From Bacteroidota bacterium (GTDB lineage: Bacteria; Bacteroidota; Bacteroidia; Chitinophagales; Chitinophagaceae), in NCBI GenBank assembly GCA_013289015.1, contig JABDAV010000002.1:21053-85052 (forward strand): a DNA stretch of 64,000 nt, in the 5' to 3' direction. Below the pieces are notes generated by a model that saw nothing but the letters and a program-made list of their open reading frames with translations, was not told where the DNA came from and searched no databases. This document shows, one piece after another, positions 1 to 8,297 of the stretch. The translations under genes were made by a program, and so were the position numbers. Positions within the stretch are counted from its first letter, which is position 1. The number at the start of each line of letters is the position of its first letter.

Positions 1-675
1 ATCTATGAAGCTTACCGCAACGATTACCGCGATAAAATTTTAGGAACTGTTGAAGAGAAAGGAGCGAATAAATCACAGCTTACCATTTTGCAGGGTTTAA
101 TGAAGTTGCGGCAAATATGCGACAGCCCGGCAATTATAAATGATGAAGAAAAATATCCTAACGTTTCTGTAAAGCTGGAAGAACTGGGAAGAGAAATATC
201 TGAAAATATCGGTGATCACAAAGCGCTGGTGTTCTCGCAATTTTTAGGCATGCTTGCATTGATAAAAGAAAAAATGAAAGAGCTTGGAATTGATTATGCT
301 TATTTTGACGGAAGCACTTCTGCTATTGACAGGGAAAAGGCTATTCAACGTTTTCAAACTGATGAGAATTGCCGTGTGTTTTTGATATCGTTGAAAGCTG
401 GTGGTGTTGGTTTGAATTTAACCGCAGCAGACTATGTGTATATAGTTGATCCATGGTGGAACCCTGCCGTAGAACAGCAGGCGATTGACAGAACGCATCG
501 CATAGGGCAAACAAAAAATATTTTTGCTTACCGTATGATCTGTAAAGACACAGTTGAAGATAAAATACTGAAGCTGCAGGAACGTAAACGTGCTTTAGCC
601 GCAGAATTAATTACAGATGATGCAACTTTTGTAAAGAGCCTTACAAAAGAAGATGTTGAATATCTCTTCAGTTAA
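1..675 (+). CDS. SNF2/Rad54-type DEAD-like helicase, C-terminal part (5' end outside window)
   Basis: The reading frame is open from the first base, so this is the 3' end of a larger gene; 224 residues are visible. It is the second RecA-like lobe of a Swi2/Snf2 ATPase: the block ALVFSQFLGML, then SLKAGGVGLNLTAADYV, then DPWWNPAVEQQAIDRTHRIGQ-type motif VI around nt 450-510. The DRxHRIGQ signature is specific to the SNF2 group. The end (ERKRALAAELI) matches the usual C-terminus of bacterial full-length SNF2 helicases, which translocate on double-stranded DNA. Its bacterial role is poorly defined. The start and the DEAH-bearing first lobe are not visible, so total length is unknown. Confidence 0.93.
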   Translation: MYEAYRNDYRDKILGTVEEKGANKSQLTILQGLMKLRQICDSPAIINDEEKYPNVSVKLEELGREISENIGDHKALVFSQFLGMLALIKEKMKELGIDYAYFDGSTSAIDREKAIQRFQTDENCRVFLISLKAGGVGLNLTAADYVYIVDPWWNPAVEQQAIDRTHRIGQTKNIFAYRMICKDTVEDKILKLQERKRALAAELITDDATFVKSLTKEDVEYLFS

Positions 676-687
676 ATATATAAGCAC

Positions 688-1188
688 TTATATATTTTGC
701 TGCAGATTTCCTGCATAATATTTTTTAAAAATAATAGACAGCGGAAACCCTATCATAAAAATTAAAATAAGCGCTGCCTTTATTGCATTAATAGGATTAA
801 AAGGGTATTTGGGTGTATTGCTTAGCGGCACTATAACCCGACTCATAATCAACCAAATAATTATTCCGATAATTATTGCAGTTAAAGCAATATTAATGCG
901 CAGGAATTTTAATCTTGGATAAAGCAGAAAGAAAGCTATAGTAAATAACAAGGCTATTACAAAATGCAGTAATAAACCTATCCATACCATTGAATCATTA
1001 TCGCCAAAAGCAGCTTTTCCAAAAACACCGCTGGCAATGAATTTCAAAACACCTTCAGGCCCTTTTCCTGTTTTTAAATAATAATCAACAAATGCAGTTA
1101 GAATATCGAGGCTGCCCGCAATTAACCATGCGAACAAAATAGTTTTAAAGGCACCCGGTTTATTGTAGTTAGCAGTTATCGTGGTCAT
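688..1188 (-). CDS. hypothetical four-helix membrane protein
   Basis: A 166-residue protein with four hydrophobic segments at about residues 15-35, 68-90, 97-117 and 137-157, and no enzyme motif that I recognise. A short basic loop follows the last helix (FKKYYAG). It resembles the small integral membrane proteins of unknown function common in Bacteroidota. It is convergent with the helicase gene, with only 12 nt between stop codons, and has no operon partner. The start ATG at 1188 follows an A/T-rich leader. Function is not assigned; an inner-membrane location is inferred from the helices. Confidence 0.7.
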   Translation of the reverse strand: MTTITANYNKPGAFKTILFAWLIAGSLDILTAFVDYYLKTGKGPEGVLKFIASGVFGKAAFGDNDSMVWIGLLLHFVIALLFTIAFFLLYPRLKFLRINIALTAIIIGIIIWLIMSRVIVPLSNTPKYPFNPINAIKAALILIFMIGFPLSIIFKKYYAGNLQQNI

Positions 1189-1588
1189 AATAGATGATTT
1201 TTATCAAAATAAAATCACTTATCGTTTGCATATTTTTTTTTCTTTAAAATACTATTTGCAACTTACCAACTACTATTTCTTTATGCTGAAAGGATTATAT
1301 AGGTCTCTATGATCTGATTGATGATTGAATGCCTTCATTAATTGAATAAACCCCTGGTTGACGCAGCACAATAATGTTCCGGCTTTTCCTATATAAAGAG
1401 AGCCTCCAAAGAATTTATTACCAAATGAGAAAAGCAATCGGGAATAGCATTGAAAATATTTGCTTGTTGATGATGAAGAAAACAATGCTATTCCTTTTAT
1501 CGTAAAATGTTTGTTATAAATTATAATAAAGCTTTTTGTCTTTCATAGGTGCAATAAGAGCAGTTAAAGCACTGGCTTGCTGCTCTTC
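1189..1588. other. 400-nt intergenic region, no convincing gene
   Basis: This gap separates two minus-strand genes. It holds a 70-codon open frame on the minus strand (1273-1485) with an unlikely composition (Ser-, Phe- and Cys-rich, no domain), which I do not call a gene. The right end holds the hairpin listed at 1556-1587. The left end (about 1200-1260) is A/T-rich and probably carries the promoter of the membrane protein gene, but no clear TAnnTTTG was found. Confidence 0.5.
1556..1587 (-). terminator. stem-loop after the LOG-family gene
   Basis: AAGAGCAG (1556-1563) pairs perfectly with CTGCTCTT (1580-1587) around a 16-nt loop, one base past the LOG-family stop codon. There is no T-run on the minus strand after it, so it may be a weak or factor-assisted terminator. 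Confidence 0.4.
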
Positions 1589-2326
1589 CTATCTTCTTTC
1601 AAGCAGCCACCATAATTTTTTACGCTCCTTTATTTTATAGTTCCCCATAATATACGTGCGTATATGATGCATGGCTTCATCAACACTATCTGTTATTAAA
1701 ACCAGTTGGAGATCTTCGGGATTGATCGTTTGTGCTTTTACCATGTCGGCCATTAGATCAGCCAATTCTTTATAATACTCTTTTCCAAATAAAATAACAG
1801 GAAACTGTGTAATGCTTTTGGTTTGAATTAATGTAAGTGTTTCAAAAAATTCATCCATCGTTCCAAATCCGCCGGGCATGCATATAAATGCATAAGAATA
1901 TTTTATAAGCAATGCTTTGCGCACAAAAAAATAATCAAATGTTATGCTCTTATTTACATAGATATTTACTTTTTGTTCAAAGGGTAATTTAATATTACAG
2001 CCTACAGACATGCCGCCATTTTCATACGCGCCTCGGTTTGCCGCTTCCATAATTCCCGGGCCGCCGCCTGTCATTGTTGTAAATCCAACTTCTGCAATGC
2101 GTTTACCAAACTCTCTCGCTTTTTGATAATAGATATGATCTTCTTTAAATCTCGCAGATCCAAAAACAGTAATGCACGGACCAACAAAATGAAGCGTGCG
2201 AAATCCTTTGATAAACTGCATCCATAATTTAATACTGAATATAAACTCATAGCTGCGGCTTTTTGGTCCTTCAAGATAAACAGATGACTTCGCAGGAATT
2301 ATACGATTCGTTTCTTTCATTGGCAT
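1589..2326 (-). CDS. LOG family (TIGR00730-type) nucleotide phosphoribohydrolase-like protein
   Basis: A 245-residue protein with the two signature motifs of the LOG/lysine decarboxylase-like Rossmann family: GGGPGIMEAANRG at about 87-99 and PGGFGTMDEFFE at about 151-162. Family members hydrolyse cytokinin riboside 5'-monophosphates or related nucleotides, releasing ribose 5-phosphate. Many bacterial members have an unknown true substrate and are misannotated as lysine decarboxylases. The roughly 45 residues before the Rossmann core are longer than in minimal LOG proteins. A second ATG lies two codons downstream (2320), so the exact start is uncertain. It diverges from the YciO/Sua5 gene, with about 70 nt between them. 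Confidence 0.88.
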   Translation of the reverse strand: MPMKETNRIIPAKSSVYLEGPKSRSYEFIFSIKLWMQFIKGFRTLHFVGPCITVFGSARFKEDHIYYQKAREFGKRIAEVGFTTMTGGGPGIMEAANRGAYENGGMSVGCNIKLPFEQKVNIYVNKSITFDYFFVRKALLIKYSYAFICMPGGFGTMDEFFETLTLIQTKSITQFPVILFGKEYYKELADLMADMVKAQTINPEDLQLVLITDSVDEAMHHIRTYIMGNYKIKERKKLWWLLERR

Positions 2327-2398
2327 TCGTAAAAATAAAAAGGATTTTATCTAACTTAGTGATAATGTTTTTTGCTAACCTCATCTAAATATTTAAAC

Positions 2399-3007
2399 AT
2401 GTTACTGCATGTTAATGCTGAAAATCCCAACGGCCGGCATATAAAAACCATTAGAGAATGTTTACTGGATGGCGGCGTTATAATTTATCCAACAGATACA
2501 ATCTATGGTTTGGGTTGCGATATCTTTCAACAAAAAGCAATTGAAAAAATTTGCAAGATCAAAAATGTGCAGCCGCAAAAAGCACAGTTAAGTTTCATTT
2601 GTTATGATCTAAGTGATCTGAGCAAATACACGAAAGGGATTTCAACGCCATTGTATCGCATGTTGAAAGAACATTTGCCTGGTGCATACACATTCATTTT
2701 ACCTGCAAGCAAAGAAGTGCCGAAAATTCTGCAGAGCAATAAGCATACAATTGGATTGCGTATTCCTGATAATAATATTGCAAGAGAAATTGTGCGGCAG
2801 TTAGAACATCCTATCTTATCTGCATCATTACCGGGAGAAATGGTGGAAGAATATACTGATCCAGAATTAATGTATGAGAATTTTAAAAACCTTGTTGATA
2901 TTGTTGTTGACGGCGGCACGGGCGGAATGGTCCCTTCAACTGTCATTGATTGCACGAAAGATGAATATGAAGTAATAAGAATGGGCGCAGGCGAATGGAG
3001 TGAGTAA
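2399..3007 (+). CDS. YciO/Sua5/YrdC family protein, probable L-threonylcarbamoyladenylate synthase paralogue
   Basis: The 202-residue protein carries the YrdC-fold signature YPTDTIYGLGCD at about 30-41 and the late motif ending in PSTVIDC. Family members make threonylcarbamoyl-AMP for the t6A modification of tRNA (Sua5/TsaC) or belong to the less defined YciO branch. The single-domain length fits YciO/TsaC rather than the longer two-domain Sua5. I start it at ATG 2399 (MLLHVNAENP); a TTG at 2372 would add nine residues that do not look conserved. It is convergent with gcvT, and the two are separated only by a short palindrome. Confidence 0.85.
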   Translation: MLLHVNAENPNGRHIKTIRECLLDGGVIIYPTDTIYGLGCDIFQQKAIEKICKIKNVQPQKAQLSFICYDLSDLSKYTKGISTPLYRMLKEHLPGAYTFILPASKEVPKILQSNKHTIGLRIPDNNIAREIVRQLEHPILSASLPGEMVEEYTDPELMYENFKNLVDIVVDGGTGGMVPSTVIDCTKDEYEVIRMGAGEWSE

Positions 3008-3008
3008 C

Positions 3009-3023
3009 AGGTGTCAGACACCT
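3009..3023. terminator. 7+1+7 palindrome between convergent genes
   Basis: AGGTGTC-A-GACACCT lies exactly between the YciO/Sua5 stop and the gcvT stop, and overlaps the latter by two bases. The one-base spacer means the innermost pairs cannot form in RNA. A shared bidirectional terminator or a small palindromic repeat are both possible. No T-run follows on either strand. Confidence 0.35.
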
Positions 3024-4134
3024 AACTAAACGGCATTTTTACAATCTTCGCTTTTAGCAGGTTGTTACGTATCTCAATAAAAATTTCATTGTCTAACCCT
3101 GCGTAAACCACATCAACGTAACCCATTCCGATTGCTTTATTTAATGAAGGTGATTGCGTGCCGCTTGTAACTTTTCCAATTGTATTTCCATCAGCATCCT
3201 TAATTAAATAATCATGACGCGCAATACCGCGATCGATCATTTCAAAACCAACCAGCTTTCTTTTAATGCCTTCTGATTTTTGCTTTTCTAAAATTTCTTT
3301 TGCTGTAAATGATGATGGCTTATTTAGTTTGGTTATCCAACCTAAACCTGCTTCAAGCGGAGATGTTGTATCATCAATATCATTACCATATAAGCAATAT
3401 CCCATTTCTAATCTCAACGTATCTCTTGCACCTAAGCCAATCGGTTTTATGCCGGCTGATTTGCCTGCTTCAAAAATGGCATCCCATATTGTTGAAGCGT
3501 TGTCATCTTTATCTTCAAAATAAATTTCTACTCCTCCTGCACCGGTGTAACCCGTTGCACTGATGAGCACATTATCAACACCGGCAAACTTTCCTTTTAC
3601 GAATGTGTAATATTTAAGATTGAGAATATCTATCTCAGTTAATGGCTGTAAGATCTTTGTAGCATTGGGACCTTGTATGGCAAGCAAACAGGTTTTGTCG
3701 CTGATGTTATGCATTTCTACAGCCCCCCCTTGCCCCCCCTGCAGGGGGGAATTGTGTGATGCGATCCAGTTCCAGTCTTTCTCAATATTACCTGCATTTA
3801 CAACAAGCATATACACTTTGTTTTCTTCAATACAATAAACAATTAAATCATCAACAATACCTGCTTCATTGTTTGTGAAAGAACTGTATTGCGCTTTGCT
3901 GTTGGTTAATTTGGAAGCATCATTGGTTGTTACACGTTGAATTAAATCCAAAGCATATTCACCTTTCAAAATAAATTCACCCATGTGGCTCACATCAAAC
4001 ACGCCCGCATTATTGCGTACAGCCGCATGTTCATCATTAATGCCTGTATAACTTATGGGCATATTATAACCGGCAAACTCAGCCATCTTTGCTTTTAATT
4101 CTATGTGCTTCTGTGTGAAAGGTGTATTCTTCAT
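3022..4134 (-). CDS. gcvT: glycine cleavage system T protein (aminomethyltransferase)
   Basis: GcvT takes the aminomethyl group from lipoylated GcvH and forms 5,10-methylene-tetrahydrofolate and ammonia. The 370-residue frame begins [10 protein letters not shown] and has the family landmarks: [10 protein letters not shown] near the N-terminus, [11 protein letters not shown] at about 44-54, LAIQGPNA in the middle and [13 protein letters not shown], where a usual GYTGExGxE has Ala in place of Glu. A longer frame from 4206 adds 24 unconserved residues, so ATG 4134 is preferred. Residues about 128-138 ([11 protein letters not shown]) are an apparent insertion encoded by a G/C palindrome; see the repeat at 3734-3749. 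gcvH and gcvP are not nearby. Confidence 0.95.
   Translation of the reverse strand: MKNTPFTQKHIELKAKMAEFAGYNMPISYTGINDEHAAVRNNAGVFDVSHMGEFILKGEYALDLIQRVTTNDASKLTNSKAQYSSFTNNEAGIVDDLIVYCIEENKVYMLVVNAGNIEKDWNWIASHNSPLQGGQGGAVEMHNISDKTCLLAIQGPNATKILQPLTEIDILNLKYYTFVKGKFAGVDNVLISATGYTGAGGVEIYFEDKDDNASTIWDAIFEAGKSAGIKPIGLGARDTLRLEMGYCLYGNDIDDTTSPLEAGLGWITKLNKPSSFTAKEILEKQKSEGIKRKLVGFEMIDRGIARHDYLIKDADGNTIGKVTSGTQSPSLNKAIGMGYVDVVYAGLDNEIFIEIRNNLLKAKIVKMPFS
3734..3749. repeat. 16-bp perfect G/C palindrome inside gcvT
   Basis: CCCCCC-TGCA-GGGGGG is embedded in a wider run of C and G (about 3721-3753) in an otherwise AT-rich gene. It keeps the gcvT frame open, encoding SPLQGGQGG in a surface-type loop. 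G/C-rich palindromes of this kind recur in some Bacteroidota genomes (recollection, not checked here). This is the only copy in the window. Confidence 0.6.
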
Positions 4135-4180
4135 GCAAGCGAATTTGCGACAAAAATAACAGAGATGAATGCGAGTAAAA

Positions 4181-4214
4181 AATAAAGCTTGAACATGCAC
4201 GTTCAAGCTTTATT
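4181..4214 (-). terminator. strong rho-independent terminator of recQ
   Basis: AATAAAGCTTGAAC (4181-4194) and GTTCAAGCTTTATT (4201-4214) form a perfect 14-bp stem with a 6-nt loop. On the minus strand the stem is followed by TTTTTT, directly after the recQ stop and upstream of gcvT, so the two genes are probably transcribed separately. Confidence 0.85.
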
Positions 4215-4234
4215 AAATTTTACTTGAAGAAAAA

Positions 4235-6523
4235 CTAATTCCCGTACTCGCTTAAAAACTTAATACGCATTATTTTAAGTTGCTCCCAGTTATAACCGCT
4301 ATCAGACAACTTTTCCTGTGCCACCTGCAAAGAAGAGTCGTCACAGTTTTTAAAGTAATCAATTATTTCATCTTTATCATAATCATCAAGGTTCATATCA
4401 TCAATGGCATAATCAAGGTTCAACCGTGTGCCGCTTGCCACAATGGTTTCCATTTCTTCCAGCAATCCATCAAGACGCAGATCTTTATTGCGTGCAATAG
4501 TTGCCAACGGAATTTTTTTATCAATATTTTGAATGATGTAAATTTTGTTACTGCCTTTGTTGGCAACGGACCGCATTACAAAATCATCTGGTTTTTCAAC
4601 ATCGTTTTCTTCAACATAATTTGCAATCATATCTACAAATGGCCTTCCGAATTTTAATGCTTTGCCTTTGCTTACGCCCTGGCATTTTTCGAGCTCAGCC
4701 AACGTGGTAGGATACATGGTTGCCATGTCCTGCAACGAACTTTCGAGAAAGATAACAAACGGTGGAAGCTTTTTCTTTTTGCCTTCTTCATGGCGCAACT
4801 CTTTCAGCATTTCAAACAACTTTTCATCTGCGGCTGCACCTGTGCCGTTGCTTTCATTTTCTTCATCATCTTCATTCGCTTCTTCAAACAAATTATTCAA
4901 AACAATCTTGAATGAAGTCGGCTTCTTTATAAACTTAACGCCTGCTTCCGTAAATTTCAGCAACCCATATTCTTCAATATCTTTTCTTATAATATTGCTG
5001 AGCAACATCTGTCTTATTAAACTATTCCAAAAATGTTCACCTTTATCTTTGCCAATACCAAACTCAGGAAATCCTTCATGACGGAACATGGTTGTTTGCG
5101 GCGTAAGTTTTCCTATTATAATTGTTACAACATAGTCTGCCGGAAACTTCTCATCCAATGCTTTAATTACTTTCAGCGCTTTAACCACTTCATCTTTTGT
5201 TTCGATCTTTTCTTTTGGATGAAGACAATTGTCGCAATTGCCACAGTTTTCTTCTTTGCGTTCTTCACCAAAATAATGCAGTAAAATTTTTCTTCTGCAC
5301 ACAGAACTCTCCGCATAAGCAACCGATTCATTAATCAATTGCGCGCCAACCTCTCTTTCACTTAATGGCTTATCGCGCATTAAATGTTCCAGCTTGCTTA
5401 CATCTTTATGCGAGTAATATAAAATACATTTCCCTTCCAGTCCATCGCGCCCGGCACGGCCTGTTTCCTGGTAATAATTTTCTATTGATTTGGGTATGTT
5501 GAAATGAATTACAAAGCGTATGTCGGGCTTGTCAATGCCCATTCCAAATGCAATAGTTGCAACAATTACCTGTGTATCTTCATTTAAAAACAAGTCTTGC
5601 CTTTCTGCTCTCAGTTTAGAATCAAGACCGGCATGATAAGCAACAGCTTTAATATTATTAGCAACTAAAATCTCTGCGAGCTCTTCTGTTGTCTTGCGGT
5701 TAAGCGTATAAATGATCCCGCTTTTTCCAGACATGTTTGTTATAAACCGAACGAGCGCTTTTACGGTTTGATCTTTCTTAACCTTGGGTTGGATTTCATA
5801 ATACAGGTTTGGCCTGTTGAACGAGGAAATAAAAATATTCGGATTACGAAGGCCGAGGTTTTTTACAATATCGCTTTGCACTTTTGGTGTTGCTGTTGCA
5901 GTTAGTGCTACAACCGGAATTTTTTCATCAATGATATCCATCATTTCGCGAAGCCGCCTGTATTCAGGCCTGAAGTCGTGGCCCCATTCTGAAATGCAAT
6001 GCGCTTCATCCACTGCGAAAAAAGAAATTTTAAGATCTCTGAAGAAGTCAAGATTCTCCTGCTTTGTTAATGTTTCAGGAGCAACATATAATAATTTTGT
6101 TTTGCTGGCCTTCAGATCATCTTTTACTTCCTTTATCTGGCCTTTGTTTAAAGAAGAATTTAAAAAATGTGCCACATGATCTTTTTCGCTGTAGCCGCGT
6201 ATAAGATCAACCTGGTTTTTCATCAGGGCTATCAATGGGCTTACTATAATAGCACAACCTTCCTGCATTAGTGCCGGCAATTGGTAACATAAACTTTTAC
6301 CGCCACCGGTTGGCATAATAACAAACGTATCTCTTCCGCTTAACAGGCTTCTTATCGCTTCTTCCTGCCTTTCTTTAAATTGCGAGAAGCCAAAATGTTC
6401 ATATAGAGAATCATAAATGTTATGGTTGCCGTTTAAATTTTCTTTTTGAGGGACTGATTTTTTTGCAGCGCTCTTTTCAGTCGACTTTTCTGCAGACTCT
6501 TTTACAAGTAATTTCTTTGCCAT
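4235..6523 (-). CDS. recQ: ATP-dependent DNA helicase RecQ
   Basis: A 762-residue RecQ helicase, which unwinds DNA 3'-5' in recombination and stalled-fork repair. A Lys/Ser-rich tail (1-30) precedes Walker A PTGGGKS at 71-77 and DEAH at 172-175. Motif [12 protein letters not shown], is at 352-361. The zinc-binding cysteines of the RecQ-C-terminal region are at 409, 427, 430 and 433, followed by a winged-helix region. An HRDC domain lies at about 567-640. About 120 residues beyond HRDC make it longer than E. coli RecQ; such a tail is common in Bacteroidota RecQ. The acidic linker at about 549-560 ([10 protein letters not shown]) separates the winged helix from HRDC. Confidence 0.97.
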   Translation of the reverse strand: MAKKLLVKESAEKSTEKSAAKKSVPQKENLNGNHNIYDSLYEHFGFSQFKERQEEAIRSLLSGRDTFVIMPTGGGKSLCYQLPALMQEGCAIIVSPLIALMKNQVDLIRGYSEKDHVAHFLNSSLNKGQIKEVKDDLKASKTKLLYVAPETLTKQENLDFFRDLKISFFAVDEAHCISEWGHDFRPEYRRLREMMDIIDEKIPVVALTATATPKVQSDIVKNLGLRNPNIFISSFNRPNLYYEIQPKVKKDQTVKALVRFITNMSGKSGIIYTLNRKTTEELAEILVANNIKAVAYHAGLDSKLRAERQDLFLNEDTQVIVATIAFGMGIDKPDIRFVIHFNIPKSIENYYQETGRAGRDGLEGKCILYYSHKDVSKLEHLMRDKPLSEREVGAQLINESVAYAESSVCRRKILLHYFGEERKEENCGNCDNCLHPKEKIETKDEVVKALKVIKALDEKFPADYVVTIIIGKLTPQTTMFRHEGFPEFGIGKDKGEHFWNSLIRQMLLSNIIRKDIEEYGLLKFTEAGVKFIKKPTSFKIVLNNLFEEANEDDEENESNGTGAAADEKLFEMLKELRHEEGKKKKLPPFVIFLESSLQDMATMYPTTLAELEKCQGVSKGKALKFGRPFVDMIANYVEENDVEKPDDFVMRSVANKGSNKIYIIQNIDKKIPLATIARNKDLRLDGLLEEMETIVASGTRLNLDYAIDDMNLDDYDKDEIIDYFKNCDDSSLQVAQEKLSDSGYNWEQLKIMRIKFLSEYGN

Positions 6524-6853
6524 TTGTTCACAAATTTCCGCCTCTCTTAAGATGGGAGCCGTAATAAATTTTAAGGTACTAAATCCATTTTAATTTTCAA
6601 AAACTGCTACAATATAATTATGCGGAGTTTCTCACGTGGTTGTAACAAAAATAAGCCATTAAAGATTTTTTTCCTATCTCAATTCGTTAAAGTTAACGTG
6701 AGTTTTGAATGTTCGAAGTGAAATTCAATATTATAATAATGCAGACTTATAAAATTAACCACAACCTGTACCGGTACTTCGGTACAGTCACATAGTCCGC
6801 ATAGAGGAAACACATAGACTGATTGAATTGAGCTTCTGTGCAAAACCCTATTC

Positions 6854-6920
6854 GCGCAGTTGCGGGATAAGTTGTTTCTATGTCTTTGGGGTGAAATAAC
6901 ACCCAACCCTTGCGTTAAAC
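6854..6920. repeat. direct repeat, copy A
   Basis: About 67 nt, nearly the same as 7193-7261. Both copies share GTTGCGGGAnAAG, TTGTTTCTATGTC, GTGAAAT followed by AACACCCAA, and CGTTAAA, with a few substitutions and 1-2 nt indels. The copies flank the inverted-repeat block. Confidence 0.75.
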
Positions 6921-6962
6921 TATCTGCGAACTTTTATTTCGCATCGTTCATCTTAAGCTACC

Positions 6963-7188
6963 GTGTACCCACATCTTTAAAAATTAATATACTTCATTCT
7001 TTGCACAACCTGGCTGAACGTTACTGTATTGTAACCCGCCTCGTATCCGGGAAGTACCTGCAGGCTTATTTTTACAAAATATACCCGATGTTTCTTCGAT
7101 CCAATGGATCGAAGTTATATCGAAGAAATGAGCTTGCAGGTACGAATGGCCTTTTAACAGTTTTTCCAAAGAAAACTTGTGGGTACAC
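6963..7188. repeat. nested inverted-repeat element
   Basis: Three levels of inverted symmetry are visible. The outer arms are GTGTACCCAC (6963-6972) and GTGGGTACAC (7179-7188), 10/10. The middle arms are 7054-7066 and 7131-7143, 12 of 13 matching. The inner arms are TTTCTTCGAT (7091-7100) and ATCGAAGAAA (7119-7128), 10/10. A competing 9-bp hairpin, CTTCGATCC-AAT-GGATCGAAG (7094-7114), shares one inner arm, so two foldings exclude each other. It carries no coding sequence. A small non-autonomous element is the simplest reading. Confidence 0.65.
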
Positions 7189-7192
7189 AGTA

Positions 7193-7261
7193 GCACAGTT
7201 GCGGGACAAGTTGTTTCTATGTCACTGGTAGTGAAATTAACACCCAAACCTCACGTTAAAG
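7193..7261. repeat. direct repeat, copy B
   Basis: Partner of 6854-6920. Its end lies about 20 nt upstream of the -33 element of the kpsF promoter, so the repeat abuts the regulatory region of that gene. Confidence 0.75.
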
Positions 7262-7281
7262 TTAATAGGCTTTAATTCACA

Positions 7282-7310
7282 TTGCTCTTAAAAACAACAC
7301 TGTACATTTG
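7282..7310 (+). promoter_or_regulatory. Bacteroidota-type promoter of kpsF
   Basis: TTG (7282-7284), 18-nt spacer, TACATTTG (7303-7310) matches TTG-N~19-TAnnTTTG. The -7 element ends only 6 nt before the ATG at 7317, so the transcript would have almost no leader. Confidence 0.6.
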
Positions 7311-7316
7311 CGACGG

Positions 7317-8282
7317 ATGAAGACAAGCATACAACAATCTGCTGTTAACACAATAACGAAAGAAGCTGCTGCTATTGCAGGATTGATCCCTTTTATTGAT
7401 AACGCTTTTGAAGAGGCTGTAAAAACAATACAGCAATGCGGAGGCCGTGTGGTTATAAGCGGCATTGGCAAAAGCGCTATCGTAGCGCAAAAAATTGTTG
7501 CTACACTAAACTCAACAGGCACAGCAGCTTTGTTCATGCATGCGGGGGATGCTATTCATGGTGATCTTGGAATGATTCAGCCAAATGATGTTGTACTTAT
7601 TTTAAGTAAAAGCGGTGAGAGTGAGGAAATAAAAGTGTTGGTTCCATTAATTAAAAACGCCGGCAATATATTAATAGCGGTATCAGGGAATGAAGCATCT
7701 TTTCTTGTAAAACATGCTAATATTTTTTTAAACACAACTGTTAGTGAAGAAGCCTGCCCTAATAACCTGGCTCCTACAAGCAGCACAACAGCACAAATGG
7801 TTATGGGTGATGCGCTTGCCGTTTGCCTTATGCAACTGAATGGTTTTGATAGTGAAGATTTCGCAAAATTTCATCCGGGCGGCAATTTGGGCAAGCGATT
7901 GTATTTAAGGGTTGATGATATTTACAGGCTAAACGAAAAGCCTGTTATTAATGAGAATAAAGCCTTTAAAGATGTTATCGTAGGAATATCAAAGGGTAGG
8001 TTGGGAGCCATTGCCGTTTTAAATGAAAAAGATAAGATTACCGGTATTATTACTGACGGAGATATAAGAAGACTGCTTGAAAAAACGGATGATATAAAAA
8101 ATTTGAAAGCTGCTGATATATCTGTGGCTGAACCCAAAAAAATAACACATACAACGCTTGCTGTAGAAGCGCTTGATAAAATGAATGCGCATGGCATTAA
8201 TCAGTTGATAGTTGTGGATGATAATGATGCTTTCCTGGGTTTTATACATTTACATGATCTTATTCGTGAAGGAATAATTTAA
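7317..8282 (+). CDS. kpsF: KpsF/GutQ-type arabinose-5-phosphate isomerase (SIS + two CBS)
   Basis: The enzyme converts D-ribulose 5-phosphate to D-arabinose 5-phosphate, the first step of KDO synthesis for lipopolysaccharide. The 321-residue frame has an N-terminal SIS domain (GGRVVISGIGKSAIVAQK near 40-57, then LILSKSGESEEI near 97-108, and the EACPNNLAPTSSTT segment near 143-156). A pair of CBS domains fills about 200-320, and the linker HPGGNLGKRL is typical of KdsD/KpsF. A TTG at 7308 would add three residues; ATG 7317 is preferred. The downstream manC-like gene starts 15 nt after the stop, so the two are likely cotranscribed for envelope sugar supply. Confidence 0.93.
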   Translation: MKTSIQQSAVNTITKEAAAIAGLIPFIDNAFEEAVKTIQQCGGRVVISGIGKSAIVAQKIVATLNSTGTAALFMHAGDAIHGDLGMIQPNDVVLILSKSGESEEIKVLVPLIKNAGNILIAVSGNEASFLVKHANIFLNTTVSEEACPNNLAPTSSTTAQMVMGDALAVCLMQLNGFDSEDFAKFHPGGNLGKRLYLRVDDIYRLNEKPVINENKAFKDVIVGISKGRLGAIAVLNEKDKITGIITDGDIRRLLEKTDDIKNLKAADISVAEPKKITHTTLAVEALDKMNAHGINQLIVVDDNDAFLGFIHLHDLIREGII

Positions 8283-8297
8283 ATATCTTGCATCTTT

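Larger units (their letters stand above)
6524..7316. other. 793-nt gene-less, repeat-rich region between recQ and kpsF
   Basis: No plausible coding sequence is present; open frames here simply run through repeats. Contents from left to right: an 8-bp hairpin CTGTACCG/CGGTACAG (6766-6787), one copy of a roughly 67-nt direct repeat (6854-6920), a nested inverted-repeat block (6963-7188), the second direct-repeat copy (7193-7261) and the kpsF promoter. The recQ upstream region occupies the first 100 nt, without a clear TAnnTTTG element. Confidence 0.7.

Noticed and set aside
1273..1485. 70-codon open frame on the minus strand in the first intergenic gap
   Set aside because: Ser/Phe/Cys-rich composition with no domain, no credible start signal and no homology I recognise; most likely chance in A/T-rich DNA.
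6630..6650. CACGTG near recQ as a third parS-like site
   Set aside because: The flanks do not match the consensus (TTCTCACGTGGTTG), so only the six-base core agrees.
6860..7247. Two overlapping open frames of 123 (plus) and 87 (minus) codons
   Set aside because: They run through the direct and inverted repeats; the plus-strand product repeats RDKLFLC only because the DNA repeats. Not genes.
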